Source: Vibrio mexicanus
GTDB lineage: Bacteria; Pseudomonadota; Gammaproteobacteria; Enterobacterales; Vibrionaceae
Direction of reading: 5' to 3'
Assembly: GCF_001012815.1 (NCBI RefSeq)
Contig: NZ_JYJP01000104.1
Span: 1 to 37,755, forward strand
DNA length: 37,755 nt
Below the pieces are notes generated by a model. It saw only the letters and a program-made list of their open reading frames with translations, was not told where the DNA came from and ran no database searches. Below are positions 16,447 to 27,408 of this stretch, piece by piece. Made by a program: the position numbers and the translations under genes. Position 1 is the stretch's first letter. Each line of letters opens with the position of its first letter.

Positions 16447-16590
16447 GAGGAAGCAAAAACTCTAACACAGTTTACGCCCTGGAGAAATTTTCACAGCTCT
16501 AGTTAGTACTAGGTTGGACACTATTTAAGTACAAGAAATACCGCGAGTAAAATGTGGGTGTAATTATTCAAAATTCCGCGTATCCTTGTC

Positions 16591-16625
16591 TCCCATCCGA
16601 AAGGGGTAATCCTTTTGAGATGGGA
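16591..16625 (+). promoter_or_regulatory. two-stem leader hairpin upstream of folE
   Basis: TCCCATC (16591-16597) pairs with GATGGGA (16619-16625), and inside it AAAGG (16600-16604) pairs with CCTTT (16611-16615) around GGTAAT. This gives a 35-nt leader structure that ends about 30 nt before the folE ATG. With no T run it is more likely a 5' UTR regulatory or stabilising element than a terminator. Confidence 0.5.
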
Positions 16626-16656
16626 TGTAGCAAGCGAAAGATAAAGAGGAAGTGGA

Positions 16657-17310
16657 ATGTCAGGTCTTAGCGAGTCAGCAAAGTTAGTTAAACACGCACT
16701 AGAAAGTCGCGGTTTAGAGACTCCAATGCGCCCTAATTCAGTGAGCCGTGAAGAGAAGAAGGAAAAGATCGAGCATCATATGCGCGAGATCCTCAATCTC
16801 CTGGAGTTGGACCTAACAGATGATAGCTTAGAAGAAACACCGCATCGTATCGCCAAGATGTACGTTGACGAAGTCTTCTCTGGTTTGGATTACCAAAACT
16901 TTCCAAAAATCACTGTGATTGAAAACAAGATGGACGTGAGCGAAATGGTTCGCGTTAAAGACATCACAGTTACTAGCACTTGTGAGCATCATTTAGTGAC
17001 AATCGACGGCAAAGCAGCGGTAGCCTACATTCCTCGCGGTAAAATTATCGGCCTGTCGAAAATTAATCGTATTGTTCGCTTCTTTGCTCAGCGTCCTCAA
17101 GTTCAAGAACGCATGACGCAACAGATATTGGTTGCTCTGCAAACGCTTTTAGAAAGTGAAGACGTGGCGGTGACCATGGATGCGACGCACTACTGCGTGA
17201 AGTCTCGCGGCGTAATGGACGCAACCAGTGTGACAACCACAACGGCGCTTGGTGGTATTTTTAAATCGAACCCTGCGACTCGCCACGAATTCTTGCACGG
17301 ATTGCGATAA
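16657..17310 (+). CDS. folE: GTP cyclohydrolase I
   Basis: A 217-residue enzyme that converts GTP to 7,8-dihydroneopterin triphosphate, the first step of folate synthesis; active as a cytoplasmic homodecamer. Zinc ligands are Cys109 and His112 (TSTCEHH) and Cys180 (HYCVKSRG). [13 protein letters not shown] and QERMTQQI are family signatures, and the length is standard. The start has an AAGAGGAAG Shine-Dalgarno. A structured leader at 16591-16625 precedes it. It is divergent from moeA-moeB, linking two pterin pathways that both begin from GTP. A terminator follows. Confidence 0.96.
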   Translation: MSGLSESAKLVKHALESRGLETPMRPNSVSREEKKEKIEHHMREILNLLELDLTDDSLEETPHRIAKMYVDEVFSGLDYQNFPKITVIENKMDVSEMVRVKDITVTSTCEHHLVTIDGKAAVAYIPRGKIIGLSKINRIVRFFAQRPQVQERMTQQILVALQTLLESEDVAVTMDATHYCVKSRGVMDATSVTTTTALGGIFKSNPATRHEFLHGLR

Positions 17311-17336
17311 TCTTTATCGCTAACAGCCAACATTAA

Positions 17337-17367
17337 AAAAACGCCCTCATATCGTGAGGGCGTTTTT
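17337..17367. terminator. terminator between folE and msrAB
   Basis: ACGCCCTCA and TGAGGGCGT pair over 9 bp around TATCG, flanked by A and T runs, so it can work for both convergent genes. Confidence 0.9.
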
Positions 17368-17431
17368 GATTTCGCAGGGAGTCTGTCTCTCTAGGCCATT
17401 CGTTTAGCTCTAGTAACGGCGGCCTTAGAAA

Positions 17432-18565
17432 TTAACTGTCAAACAGAGTCAAGTACTCTTCATAGCCTTCTTTTTTCAACTGGCCTTTTGGAATGAAGCG
17501 CATAGCGGCAGAGTTCATGCAGTAGCGCAGGCCAGTTGGGGCAGGGCCATCAGTAAACACGTGACCTAGATGAGAATCGCCGAATCGACTACGTACTTCT
17601 GTGCGTGTGTAGAGCAACTTATTGTCGTCGTGCAGCGTTACGTACGCGTAGTTAATTGGTTTGGTAAAACTTGGCCAACCAGTGCCTGAGCGATATTTGT
17701 CGGTTGATGAAAACAGCGGTTCACCAGAAACGATATCCACATAGATACCTTCTTCTTTATTATCCCAATACGCATTATCAAAGGGCTTTTCAGTACCATC
17801 TTTTTGAGTCACGTAGTATTGAATGTCAGTTAGACGCTTCTTGATTTCACTGTCGCTCGGTTTTTCGTATGAACGAACCGAACTCACTAAGTTTGCTTCA
17901 TCAATAAGCTGGCGCAGAGTTTTTGGATTCTCTTCGCGGTCGCCACCAAAGATGTCATCCAAGTATTGGTCGCGACCGGATGCATAACGGTAGTAGTTGT
18001 AACGGATTTTATTTCGTTTGTAGTAATCTTGATGGTAGTTTTCCGCTACCCAAAACTCTTTATATTCAATAAGCTCTGTTTTCAGAGGTTTCTTGAATAC
18101 TCCTAGAGCTTCAATTTCCGCCATGAAGTTTTCGGCAATCATCTTCTGCTCTTGGTTGTGATAGAAAACAGCAGGGCGATAGTGGCGGCCTCTATCTACA
18201 AACGAACCTTGGTCGTCAGTTGGATCAATATGACGGAAGAACTGGTCAAGAACTTGTTCATAGGTAACGACCTCTGGGTCGAAACGCACTTGAATCACCT
18301 CAATGTGGCCTGTTTTTCCCGATGAGACTTGCTTATAGGTTGGATTTTCAACATCACCACCCGCATAGCCAGAGACAACATCGATAACCCCTGGTAATTT
18401 TTCTAAGTCTGATTCGGTACACCAAAAGCAACCACCCGCAAGTGTAGCGACATCGCCACCTTTTATTTGTGATGCATTAGACGTTGCAACTGCGCCACCA
18501 AATGAGAACCATACTCCAACGGCGGCAAGCAGAGATAAGGCAAATGCTTTCGAAACAATCTTCAT
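17432..18565 (-). CDS. msrAB: periplasmic methionine sulfoxide reductase A/B fusion
   Basis: A 377-residue bifunctional enzyme reducing both S- and R-methionine sulfoxide in exported proteins. Start 18565 is chosen over TTG 18583 because GGAG lies about 10 nt upstream and an N-terminal hydrophobic signal or anchor ([20 protein letters not shown]) follows directly. MsrA occupies about residues 38-195, with GGCFWCTE and catalytic Cys46. MsrB occupies about 235-370, with [25 protein letters not shown] and RYCMN (catalytic Cys349). The expected reductant is a thiol-disulfide system of the cell envelope. No TlpA-like domain is fused, unlike Neisseria PilB. Confidence 0.93.
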   Translation of the reverse strand: MKIVSKAFALSLLAAVGVWFSFGGAVATSNASQIKGGDVATLAGGCFWCTESDLEKLPGVIDVVSGYAGGDVENPTYKQVSSGKTGHIEVIQVRFDPEVVTYEQVLDQFFRHIDPTDDQGSFVDRGRHYRPAVFYHNQEQKMIAENFMAEIEALGVFKKPLKTELIEYKEFWVAENYHQDYYKRNKIRYNYYRYASGRDQYLDDIFGGDREENPKTLRQLIDEANLVSSVRSYEKPSDSEIKKRLTDIQYYVTQKDGTEKPFDNAYWDNKEEGIYVDIVSGEPLFSSTDKYRSGTGWPSFTKPINYAYVTLHDDNKLLYTRTEVRSRFGDSHLGHVFTDGPAPTGLRYCMNSAAMRFIPKGQLKKEGYEEYLTLFDS

Positions 18566-18673
18566 TTTTGATACTCCGTTCAATGGTTATCTATTAAGAA
18601 CGGATACGACAAGATTTAATTTCAAGATTAATAGATTGAATAAAAAGATTGATAATGTGATTGGTTCGTCGTG

Positions 18674-20210
18674 TCACTGCGACTCGTTAGTAAGAGGGAT
18701 GGATACCCCAAATCCACAGCCTCCCGTAATAGGCTGGTAGCATTGGATATGCCTTTAAGTCCTTGGGTGACGAGGTTGTAAACGAGGTTGAGTCCTAAGC
18801 CTTTACTGCCTTTACCTCTTGCTGTGGTAACGAATGGGTCAAAGATATGATCTTGGACTTCTTCAGAAACACCTTTGCCGTTGTCTTCTAGCTAAGTTCA
18901 AGCTCATGCTCGTGAACAATGCCAACGATGAGGATTTCATCCGTGTCTTCGTTGGATAACCCGTGTTCTAGTGCGTTAAACACCAAGTCTTCAACAACTT
19001 GACCAAGCTGTGAAGTATTTAGCGTAACTTTTGAATTTGTCGGAAACACTTCCACGGCGACATTAGGCATTTTGGGAGGGCCGAAGTTGTCACACGCGAG
19101 AGTGACTGTATCTTCCAACCATTTTTGCAAAAGTATTTCCTCTGTTTGCCTGAACTGTGTTTCGTGAATAGAGAGTCTCTTGAATTGAGCAACGAGTTCC
19201 GCCATTTTATCGGTATTGCTAGCGATGATCTGATTTGTTTCCATAGAGTTCTGGATAAACTCATCGAAATCAGACTCTGAGAGTTGACCGTTGGTGAGCT
19301 GTTCCTTGAAGTCCTCGAGCATGTCAGGCTGAACGCTAGAGGCCATTTTAATGTTGCCTAACGGTGTATTAAGCTCGTGGGACATGCCGATAACAAGTTG
19401 AGCGATGGAGCCTTGTTTTTCTGCTTCGACAAGTTGCTCTTGTGCTTCCTGCAGCTCATCTAAGGTTTTTTGCAGATGGTAGCGTTTTTCATTGAGCATG
19501 GCTGTACGTTCAAGCACTTTTTGCTCAAGGTGCGTGTTGGCTTGCTTAAGCTCAGTTTGCGCTTTCGATAGCTCGGCCGTTCGTTTTTCTATTTTGCTTT
19601 CAAGGTTGGCGTTGAGCTTGATGATCTCTTCTTCTGCATGTTGACGTTTTATGAACTCACCCAGTAGTGAGCCGAACAACCGCAAAGTGTGACTTTGATA
19701 GGTATGGAAGGGTTTGTGGTTAAGTAAGTTGTCACAGGCAATCCAGCCAATGACCTCATCGTCATCCCAAATGGCAAGGGCGGCGTTCCAGCCTTTACCG
19801 ACTTCATCGATCTCACCAATCTGTTCACCAAACTCATACAGCTCAACGTCATGCCAGACACACACTTTGCCTTTGGTGGACATCTCGCGAATGACTTCTT
19901 TAACATCATCAAGCATAGGTGCTTCAAAATCGGCTTCTGATCGGACATTGCCCACTTCATCAGTCCCCCAAGTACCAAGCATCCAATCTCTTTCTTTATC
20001 AATCATAAGTATACCCATTCGGTCAATATCGAGATGGGTTAAACAGGCGTTAACTGCAATTCGGTAAAGGTCATCAAGTGATTCGGCCCTTGATAACTCT
20101 ATAGAGATCTCGTGAATCAGGAACAGCTGATGATAGAAGGCTTTTGCATGTTCGCTATCGGCCTCTAGTTCAGCGGATGCGTCATCAGAGTAGGTGATGA
20201 GCTTACTCAT
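18674..20210 (-). CDS. GAF-domain sensor histidine kinase; two one-base frameshifts near the 3' end
   Basis: A cytoplasmic sensor kinase: GAF-like domain (about residues 35-185), long coiled coil (190-265), HisKA with GMSHELNTPLGN (phospho-accepting His278), and HATPase with N box VVEDLVFNALEHGL. The uninterrupted frame stops at 18888, inside the ATPase domain. One missing base near 18890 restores LEDNGKGVSEEVQDHIFDPF and GKGSKGLGLNLVYN, the G1 and G2 boxes. A second missing base near 18750 restores GLKG-x-IQCYQPITGG, ending at 18674. The repaired protein has 512 residues. It lies about 105 bp downstream of the chemoreceptor gene and may be co-transcribed with it. No response regulator is nearby. 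The ligand of the GAF domain is unknown. Confidence 0.85.
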
Positions 20211-20315
20211 TTAACCCACCAAAGTATGTCATTTGATATTCTCTTGGTTAAACGGGTAGGCGTCTGTGCGCGCCTACCCAATATATTGTTCATGCTCAAT
20301 GAGCCAATTTGCCCG

Positions 20316-22329
20316 TTACAGTTTGAATTTAGATACCATCTGTTCGAGTTCTTCTACTTTTCGGTATAGCTCATTAATTGCTACGGCACCATCTTGAGTG
20401 CTCTTAACCGAACTGTCTGCAATTTGGCTTATGGTTGTGATGTCACGTGACATCTCCTGCGTCGCTAGGGCTTGTTCGTTACCCGCCGTCGCGATGAGAT
20501 CAATCATGCTATTCACATCTTTGGCCCTTGCAACAATTTGGACTAGGGCATCGCCCGCAGAGTTGGATAGCGACACACCTTCGGCGACGAGCTGTGTGCC
20601 TTCGCTCATTCGTGTGACAGCTTGGCGCGTTTCATTTTGGATCGACGTAATCAAGGTGCTGACTTCTTCTGTCGCCTTTGAAGTTCGTTCAGCAAGTCCA
20701 CGAACTTCGTCTGCTACCACCGCGAAGCCACGGCCTAAGTCGCCAGCGCGAGCTGCCTCGATTGCTGCGTTAAGAGCGAGTAGGTTAGTTTGCTCTGCAA
20801 TGTCGTTAATAACTTGAATAACGTTACCAATCTCTTCACCGCGTTTGCCTAAGCTGTCTACAGTATCGGCGGTTTCGTTCACGACATCGGAAATGCGGTT
20901 CATACCCGTTACCGTTTCTTGCATTAAATCTCCGCCATTGGTCGCTTCTTCGCCCGCCATTTTGGCGTTTTTCTGCCGCTTCTTTGCTTTGGTCTGCGAC
21001 TTGATTTACCGTCACGGTCATTTCCTCAACGGCGCTGGCAATCATAGTGGCTTTATCCGCTTGCTCTTGAATGCCATCGGCTACCTGTCGGCTAGTTTGG
21101 TCAACAAGTTGGGTGTTGTTGGAGACTTCAGAGGCCACTGCTGTGATGTTCGAAATGACGGTTTTTAACGAATCTTGCATACTGTCAATGGCGCGGGCGA
21201 GGTCACCGATTTCATCTTTATTGCTTTCGTTAATGGGTGGATTAGACAAATCTCCGTTTGAGATTGTTTGTGCGCGCTCTGATATCACACTCAGACGTTT
21301 TCTAATGATACGCGAAAGAGTGATTGCTACTGCTAAGCCGATAACAATGGCCAATACACCGTTGACCACCAGCCAAAATACGATCACAGACATGTTGTCG
21401 TTAAGTGCTTTTAAGGCACTTATTGAGTCGTCGCGCTCTTCTTGTGCTGAGCTGTCGAGAATATCTTCTATAGGGCCAATTATTTCGTGTTCGAGTTGGT
21501 CGACAAGTTGAATGGAGGAGTTCTTGTAGTAGGGGTTGTAGCCGTCAAAGACTTCTTGCGCCGTTTTAATGATTTCGAAGTAGTACTGCTCGATTTGGTT
21601 GATGTCTTTAACTTCGTTAGGTTTTTGCTCAAGAGGCTTTAATCTTTCTAGGTAATCCGAGAAAGAAGCAGCATCTTTATTGAACGCTTCTTTAGCTGTG
21701 GGATCACCCATGATATAAGCCGTTAACGATGAGATCATATCGCCAGCTTCATCAACCAACTCTAGGTAGTAGCGAACGCCTGGCAAATCATCGTTAAGAG
21801 ATTCGTTCAAATCGGTCGTCTTATAGGCGTCTTGGAACTCGCCTTCTTTTAATTTATCCAGAAGTTGTTCTAATGGGATACCGACATTTTTGGTTAAGTC
21901 GGCAATTTTCTGTATCGCGACTTTCTCTGCCTGTGGGTCATAGCGAGCAAAGACATTCTTTTCTAGCTCGTCTATGTAGCGCTCGGCAAGGCCAATGATT
22001 TTGTCCATCTTCTCTATGTCTGAAGGTTTGCCAGATTCAAGAGGACGGAGGATTTTGTAGTAGTAATGAAATTCTTCTGCGTTTTCTTTGAAGCTTTGGT
22101 ACTCGTCGGCTTCGCCACCCAGATATTCCAGGGCGTTTGTTTGCATGTCGCCCACTTCATCGAGGACATTTAGGTAAGCCAACACGCCGGGAACATCATC
22201 CGCTTCGATTTCCTTTGAGATGATGGCTGACTTGTTAACGACACTCCAAACGATAATAGCGAGTGTTAGGTTAGCGACAATGATTGTAGAGAAAGCTATG
22301 TATAACGCATGCGTTAGGCGAACATTCAT
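20316..22329 (-). CDS. methyl-accepting chemotaxis protein with duplicated HBM-like sensor; one-base frameshift
   Basis: A transmembrane chemoreceptor. TM1 is about residues 9-31 and TM2 about 315-338, flanking a periplasmic helical domain of about 280 residues built from two similar halves (44-170 and 180-300; [19 protein letters not shown] matches [19 protein letters not shown]). This resembles helical bimodular (HBM) sensors. HAMP follows (about 339-393), then the signalling domain. An extra A in a five-base run (20968-20972) breaks the frame; removing it gives [16 protein letters not shown] and 670 residues. The hairpin tip [18 protein letters not shown] and [18 protein letters not shown] are intact. 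There is no C-terminal CheR-binding pentapeptide. Confidence 0.9.
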
Positions 22330-22494
22330 CCTGAGTTCTCCATTTGATTCTCACATCGGACTTAACTAAGTATGGTGGGAATTAATGGAGTCGCAAACTT
22401 AGGACTGCATTTTATTGATATTTTTCTTTTTATCTCGGGTTTGATGGAGTGGATTAAGAAATAGGAAAGTGTTAGATACTAGGCTCTATAACGG

Positions 22495-22527
22495 CTCAGC
22501 CCCAGTTCTGTTAAAACTGGGGCTGAG
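22495..22527. other. strong hairpin between fhs and the MCP gene, no T run
   Basis: CTCAGCCCCAGTT and AACTGGGGCTGAG form a perfect 13-bp stem around a 7-nt loop. It lies 31 bp after the fhs stop (minus strand), where a terminator is expected, yet neither strand has a U tract after it. It may need Rho, or may act in 3'-end protection. Confidence 0.6.
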
Positions 22528-22557
22528 AGAAGTAAGTGCTTAACTATGGTGGTTTGA

Positions 22558-24306
22558 TTAACTTAAACCGACGATTTCGCCATTTTCGTCTAGGTCTAGA
22601 TTCATGAAGGCAGGCTTCTCTGGAAGGCCCGGCATGGTCATGACATTGCCACACAACGCATAGACAAATCCTGCGCCCGCACAAAGCTTTAATTCGCGAA
22701 TAGGGACATCGAAATCTGTTGGTGCGCCTTTAACTGAGCCATTAGTGGTAATCGACATTGGTGTTTTCGCGAAACAGACTGCTAAGTGTTCAAAACCGTC
22801 ACGCTTAAGCGCGGCAAGCTGTTGAGTCGCTTTGTAGCTCAGTGTCATGTTGTTTGCGCCGTAACCCACTTCGGCAACTGCCATGAGTTTCTCTTCAATA
22901 TTCTGGTTGAGTTGATACAAAGGCTTGAACTCAACTTCATGAGCGCATTGCTTAACGACTTTTTCAGCTAAGCGAACCGCGCCTTGGCCCCCTTTAACAA
23001 AGGCTTCACTGATCTCTACTTCTACATTATTTGGCAGAGATTCAACCATGGCTTTAAGCTGCTCAAGTTCAGCGTCACTGTCTTGTGGGAAGCGGTTGAT
23101 TGCCACCACGGCAGGTACGCCATATTTGTTGACGTTGTTGATGTGCCATTTTAGGTTTTCGAAACCCGCAACCAGCGCCTTCTCATCACATTCAAACAGT
23201 GAATCTGGGATAGCTTGGCCAGGTTTGAAGTCATACAGGCCAGAGTTCGCTTTCAGGCCACGAAGCGTCGCCACAATCACCGCGCAATCAGGCGCTTTAC
23301 CTGACGCTTGTGCTTTGATATTGCACGCTTTCTCAAAGCCCATGTCTGAACCAAAACCGCCTTCGGTTACGGTGAAGTCAGATAGCTTAGTGGCAATGTT
23401 ATCGGCAATGATTGAAGAGTTGCCATGCGCGATGTTGGCAAACGGGCCTGCGTGGATAAGCGTTGGTACGCCTTCGAGTGTTTGCATCATAGTTGGCTCG
23501 ATAGCATCTTTCATGCTTACTGCCATCGCACCAGCAACTTGAAGATCTTCAGTGGTGATAGGGTGTCCATCAATACTGTAAGCCACCACGATTCGGCCAA
23601 TACGAGCGCGCAAATCTTTAATGTCTGAAGCAAGAGCAAGGATCGCCATTAGTTCAGAAGCCGCCGAGATATCGAAGCCGTCTTCACGCTCAAAACCATT
23701 GATGGTTTTGCTCACTTCGTTGCGGCCAACCGTCACCATGCGCAATGCGCGGTCGTTGTGGTCGACAACGCGTTTCCAAATTACATTTTGAGGGTCGATT
23801 TTAAGGGCTTTTAAACCAGCGCGCGCTTCAAAGTCTGCATAACCATTACGCTGTTCATGATAGATGCGCGCATCAATAGCGGCAGCCGCTAGGTTGTGCG
23901 CAGCCGTAACCGCGTGAATGTCACCGGTTAGGTGAAGGTTCAACTCTTCCATTGGCGCAACTTGCGAATAGCCGCCACCTGCTGCGCCACCTTTAACACC
24001 AAATACCGGACCCATTGATGGTTGGCGAATACACGCCATTACTGAGCGGCCTAGCTGCTTCAAACCTTGTGACAGTCCGATAGTGGTAACTGTCTTACCT
24101 TCACCCAATGGCGTTGGGGTGATGGCAGTCACCAAAACCAGTTTTCCTGTTTTGTTTTCTTTTAGGCGTGATAATGCATTGAGCGATACTTTCGCTTTGT
24201 GTGGTCCTTGAGTTTTAAACTCATCGTTTAGTAGTCCACTTTGAGTGGCAACGTGTTCAATTGGAAGCAATTTCGCAGAGCGACAAATATCGATATCTGA
24301 CAGCAT
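22558..24306 (-). CDS. fhs: formate-tetrahydrofolate ligase
   Basis: A 582-residue cytoplasmic enzyme making 10-formyltetrahydrofolate from formate, THF and ATP in one-carbon metabolism. Start 24306 (GAGAG 4-5 nt upstream) is preferred over an in-frame TTG at 24327. The nucleotide loop TPLGEGKT is at about residues 65-72. Other family signatures are [50 protein letters not shown] and the C-terminal [20 protein letters not shown]. It has its own promoter region and no obvious operon partner, though folE in the window feeds the same folate pool. Confidence 0.95.
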   Translation of the reverse strand: MLSDIDICRSAKLLPIEHVATQSGLLNDEFKTQGPHKAKVSLNALSRLKENKTGKLVLVTAITPTPLGEGKTVTTIGLSQGLKQLGRSVMACIRQPSMGPVFGVKGGAAGGGYSQVAPMEELNLHLTGDIHAVTAAHNLAAAAIDARIYHEQRNGYADFEARAGLKALKIDPQNVIWKRVVDHNDRALRMVTVGRNEVSKTINGFEREDGFDISAASELMAILALASDIKDLRARIGRIVVAYSIDGHPITTEDLQVAGAMAVSMKDAIEPTMMQTLEGVPTLIHAGPFANIAHGNSSIIADNIATKLSDFTVTEGGFGSDMGFEKACNIKAQASGKAPDCAVIVATLRGLKANSGLYDFKPGQAIPDSLFECDEKALVAGFENLKWHINNVNKYGVPAVVAINRFPQDSDAELEQLKAMVESLPNNVEVEISEAFVKGGQGAVRLAEKVVKQCAHEVEFKPLYQLNQNIEEKLMAVAEVGYGANNMTLSYKATQQLAALKRDGFEHLAVCFAKTPMSITTNGSVKGAPTDFDVPIRELKLCAGAGFVYALCGNVMTMPGLPEKPAFMNLDLDENGEIVGLS

Positions 24307-24482
24307 AAAACTCTCGCTAGGCAGCAAATGGTGGTAAGGAAAACGTTTGCGTGAGGATAATAGCGTTATTTTGTGCGATGTAAAGAGAAACTACGCGTAT
24401 TACTTTCTGCGGCAGTAAATCTAACAGAAAAGCAACGTTTACCCAAATATTCGACAACGATTTGGGGTGATTTTGTAATAGA

Positions 24483-24514
24483 AAAAGCCCGATATCAGAT
24501 GATATCGGGGCTTT
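24483..24514. terminator. terminator after the sulfatase gene
   Basis: AAAGCCC-GATATC pairs with GATATC-GGGGCTTT (one bulged G) around AGAT, followed on the minus strand by TTTTTC. It ends the sulfatase transcript. Confidence 0.8.
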
Positions 24515-24536
24515 GATTTACTGGTTAGTTAGCGAG

Positions 24537-26092
24537 TTATTTGCTAGCTGCTGCTTCTAGGCTTTGTAAACGGCTCTGCAGCATCATTACGTTTTGGTTG
24601 AAGTTACCCGGGTTTAGCACTTGGCTAGCTTGGAACGGGTAGTCTGCAACAGACTCTACGAATGGTTGGATTTGACCAGCAACTGGTACGAATAGCCACA
24701 TGTTGTCTGCCATCCAACGTAGGTACATGCCTGATTCGTGTGGTGCTTTCTCAAATGGGTCAGCACGTAGGTGGACGATTTGAGGCCAGTTAGTTTGGAA
24801 GCGAACAGCATCAGTGATGTTACCTTCTTGTACCGCGAACGATACTTTGAAGTCGTTCCAACGTACTGCGTTTAGCTCAGCATCCGCAGAGAAGTAAAGC
24901 ATTGACTCACGTGGGCCTTTCTCTTCTTTACCTTCGAAGTAAGGTAGGAAGTTGTAACCGTCTAGGTGAACACGCCACTGTTTGCCGTTGTAACGCGCGC
25001 CTTTGTCAGACTTTAGTTTTTCAACGACTTTATCATCGCCTGCTGCAGCAAGCAGTGTCGGGATCCAGTCTTTGTGGGACATGATGTCGTTGATCTTAGT
25101 ACCCGGTTCAATTACACCAGGCCAACGAACAAGTTGAGGAACACGCATACCACCTTCAAATGTCGTGCCTTTCTCGCCGTGGAAGAAGGTCGCACCGCCA
25201 TCTGGCCAAGATACTGTCTCAGCGCCGTTATCGGTAGAGTAGATAACGATAGTGTTGTCAGCAATGCCTAGGTCATCAAGCTTGTCTAGAAGGATACCAA
25301 CGTGGTCATCATGCTCTAGCATACCGTCAGCATAGATAGAGATACCTGATGCGCCTTGGTATTTCTCTTGTAGACGAGTCCAAACGTGCATACGCGTCGT
25401 GTTATGCCAAATGAAGAACGGCTTGTCAGCTTTCACTGCACGCTCCATGAATCTAGAGACGCTTCAAGGAACTCTTCATCTGCAGTTTCCATACGCTTAC
25501 GCGTCATTGGGCCAGTATCTTCAATCTTGCCGTCAGCCGTTGACTTGATCACGCCACGAGGACCAAATTGTGCACGGAACTCTGGATCTTGTGGGTAGTA
25601 GTAAGTTTCTGGCTCTTCTTCCGCGTTTAGGTGGTAAAGGTTACCGAAGAATTCATCGAAACCGTGAGCCGTTGGTAGATGTTTATCTTGGTCACCCATG
25701 TGGTTCTTACCAAACTGAGCCGTCATGTAGCCTTGTTCTTTTAGTAAGTCTGCAATGGTTGGTGCCCAATCAGGAATACCGTGGTCTGAACCTGGCATAC
25801 CAATGGTTAGAAGGCCTGTACGGAATGGTTCTTGGCCTGTCAGGAACGCAGCACGACCTGCGGTACAAGATTGCTGACCGTAGTGGTCAGTAAACAGTGC
25901 GCCCTCATTTGCGATACGGTCAATGTTTGGGGTTTCGTAACCCATCATGCCGTTGTTGTACGCACCAATGTTAAAGATACCAATGTCATCACCCCAGATA
26001 GCTAGGATGTTTGGTTGATCTGCAGCAGCGGCAGCACCAGCTGTGGCGATAGTGCCCACACCCAGAGCAACCTTACTTACTAAGTTTGCCAT
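24537..26092 (-). CDS. secreted arylsulfatase (AslA-like); one-base frameshift
   Basis: A sulfate-ester hydrolase of the formylglycine-dependent type, exported (signal peptide to about residue 24; GGAG 6 nt upstream of ATG 26092). Metal ligands Asp35-Asp36 lie in [18 protein letters not shown] holds Cys76 in the C-x-A-x-R signature, the residue converted to formylglycine. FGKNHMGD and [15 protein letters not shown] carry further active-site residues. A missing base near 25450 splits the frame; restoring a T gives [18 protein letters not shown] and 518 residues. Maturation would need the anSME encoded at 35243-36636, since the SUMF1-like protein lacks catalytic cysteines. It is divergent from the MoxR/Bat operon. 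The substrate is unknown. Confidence 0.9.
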
Positions 26093-26387
26093 ATTGACTC
26101 CAATAGTGGATTTATTAGGTTTTACACTCAGCAAATCAATTTTGAGTTATGCCTGCTAAGTGGTTGGCAATACGGTAACGAATCGAACTATTTGGTGTCG
26201 CTTTATAATATTTATAACCAAAAGTAATAGTGTGATATGAATCAATAATATTAGGTTGTGAGTACACCAAAATCATTTCATCGATCACATTTAGTCGGTG
26301 AAATAGCAATGAGCAATACTGACTATAACCAATAGTTATCTCAGTAACAGATAGGATGAAGCCAAATACGAAACGTTAAGGCTTGCT
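26093..26387. promoter_or_regulatory. divergent sulfatase/moxR control region with two dyads
   Basis: 295 bp without coding potential. ATTTCATCG (26275-26283) and CGGTGAAAT (26296-26304) form an inverted repeat with one mismatch and a 12-bp spacer. ATAAC-N5-GTTAT (26325-26339) contains the LysR-type T-N11-A pattern, about 50 bp before moxR. TGTGA-N6-TCAAT at 26232-26247 is a partial CRP-like site. All are candidates only. Confidence 0.4.
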
Positions 26388-27398
26388 ATGTCTTCATCTT
26401 ATGAGGTGTTCGCCTCAATCAACCATGCAGTGAAATCTCAAGTTATTGGCCAAGAATCTGTTGTACAGGCTTTATCGATAGCGCTTCTCACCAAAGGACA
26501 TGTCTTACTTGAAGGTTTACCTGGTACTGCAAAGACCCGTTCAGTAAAGGCGTTGGCCGAAGCTTTAAATGCGGAGTTTGGTCGAATCCAGTTCACGCCC
26601 GACTTGCTACCATCGGATGTCACGGGAACCGAAATGTATCAAGAAGTGGCCGGAAAACCACAGCTTAGCTTTCAACAAGGTCCCATATTTAACAGTCTGG
26701 TTTTAGCTGACGAAATCAACCGAGCACCTGCTAAGGTACAAGCGGCTTTGCTTGAAGCAATGGCGGAATACACGGTGACTGTTGGTGGCGAAACCCATGC
26801 CTTGCCTGAGCTATTTATGGTTTTAGCAACCCAGAACCCAGTTGAGCAAGAGGGCACCTATCCGTTGCCTGAAGCGCAAATGGACCGCTTCATGATCAAA
26901 GTGAATGTGGATTACCCCGATGCGACATCAGAACGTGCAATCATTCAGCTAATGCGAGATGAAGAGCGGCGTGATGAAGAGCTGAGAGAGGATCAGTCAA
27001 AGAAAGAAGATAACTCGCAGACCATAAGCAAACTAACAATTGATCACCAAGTGGTGTTTGCGGCGCGCAGGGAAGTACAAGAGATAGCCGTTTCTGACTT
27101 GTGTGAAGAGTACATGGTCAACCTAATCATGGCGACGCGAGAGTCAGTACGCCAAAGCGAATCATTAAAGCAGTGGATCAGTGTGGGAGTGAGTCCTCGT
27201 GCGTCGATTGCTTTGGATAAGTGCTCACGTGCTCAAGCTTGGTTATCTGGCCGTGATCATGTGATTTTCGATGATATTCGCGACGTCGCTCATATGGTAC
27301 TTGGTCACAGAATTACCTTAAGTTACGACGCCCTAGCCGATGGGATTAGTCAAAGTGACGTGGTGAATGAATTACTAGATTCAGTGCCAATTGGTTAA
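26388..27398 (+). CDS. MoxR-family AAA+ ATPase
   Basis: A 336-residue AAA+ ATPase of the MoxR group, which act as chaperone-like ATPases with VWA-domain partners. Walker A GLPGTAKT is at 43-50 and Walker B LVLADEINR at about 104-112, followed by QAALLEAMAEYTV and sensor 1 MVLATQNPVEQEGTYPLPEAQMDRF. GVSPRAS is the sensor 2 region. It starts 18 nt after TTAAGG. It heads a tightly packed operon (DUF58, DUF4381, two VWA proteins, BatD), the standard MoxR-Bat composition. What this system acts on is unknown; the divergent sulfatase is the obvious candidate client. Confidence 0.95.
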   Translation: MSSSYEVFASINHAVKSQVIGQESVVQALSIALLTKGHVLLEGLPGTAKTRSVKALAEALNAEFGRIQFTPDLLPSDVTGTEMYQEVAGKPQLSFQQGPIFNSLVLADEINRAPAKVQAALLEAMAEYTVTVGGETHALPELFMVLATQNPVEQEGTYPLPEAQMDRFMIKVNVDYPDATSERAIIQLMRDEERRDEELREDQSKKEDNSQTISKLTIDHQVVFAARREVQEIAVSDLCEEYMVNLIMATRESVRQSESLKQWISVGVSPRASIALDKCSRAQAWLSGRDHVIFDDIRDVAHMVLGHRITLSYDALADGISQSDVVNELLDSVPIG

Positions 27399-27408
27399 GG
27401 TTCACTCC

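Noticed and set aside
18584..18673. Additional gene between msrAB and the kinase
   Set aside because: Only about 90 bp with no frame; the region beyond 18674 is the frameshifted 3' end of the kinase gene.
26232..26247. CRP-like site TGTGA-N6-TCAAT before moxR
   Set aside because: The right half matches at only three of five positions; too weak to call as a site.
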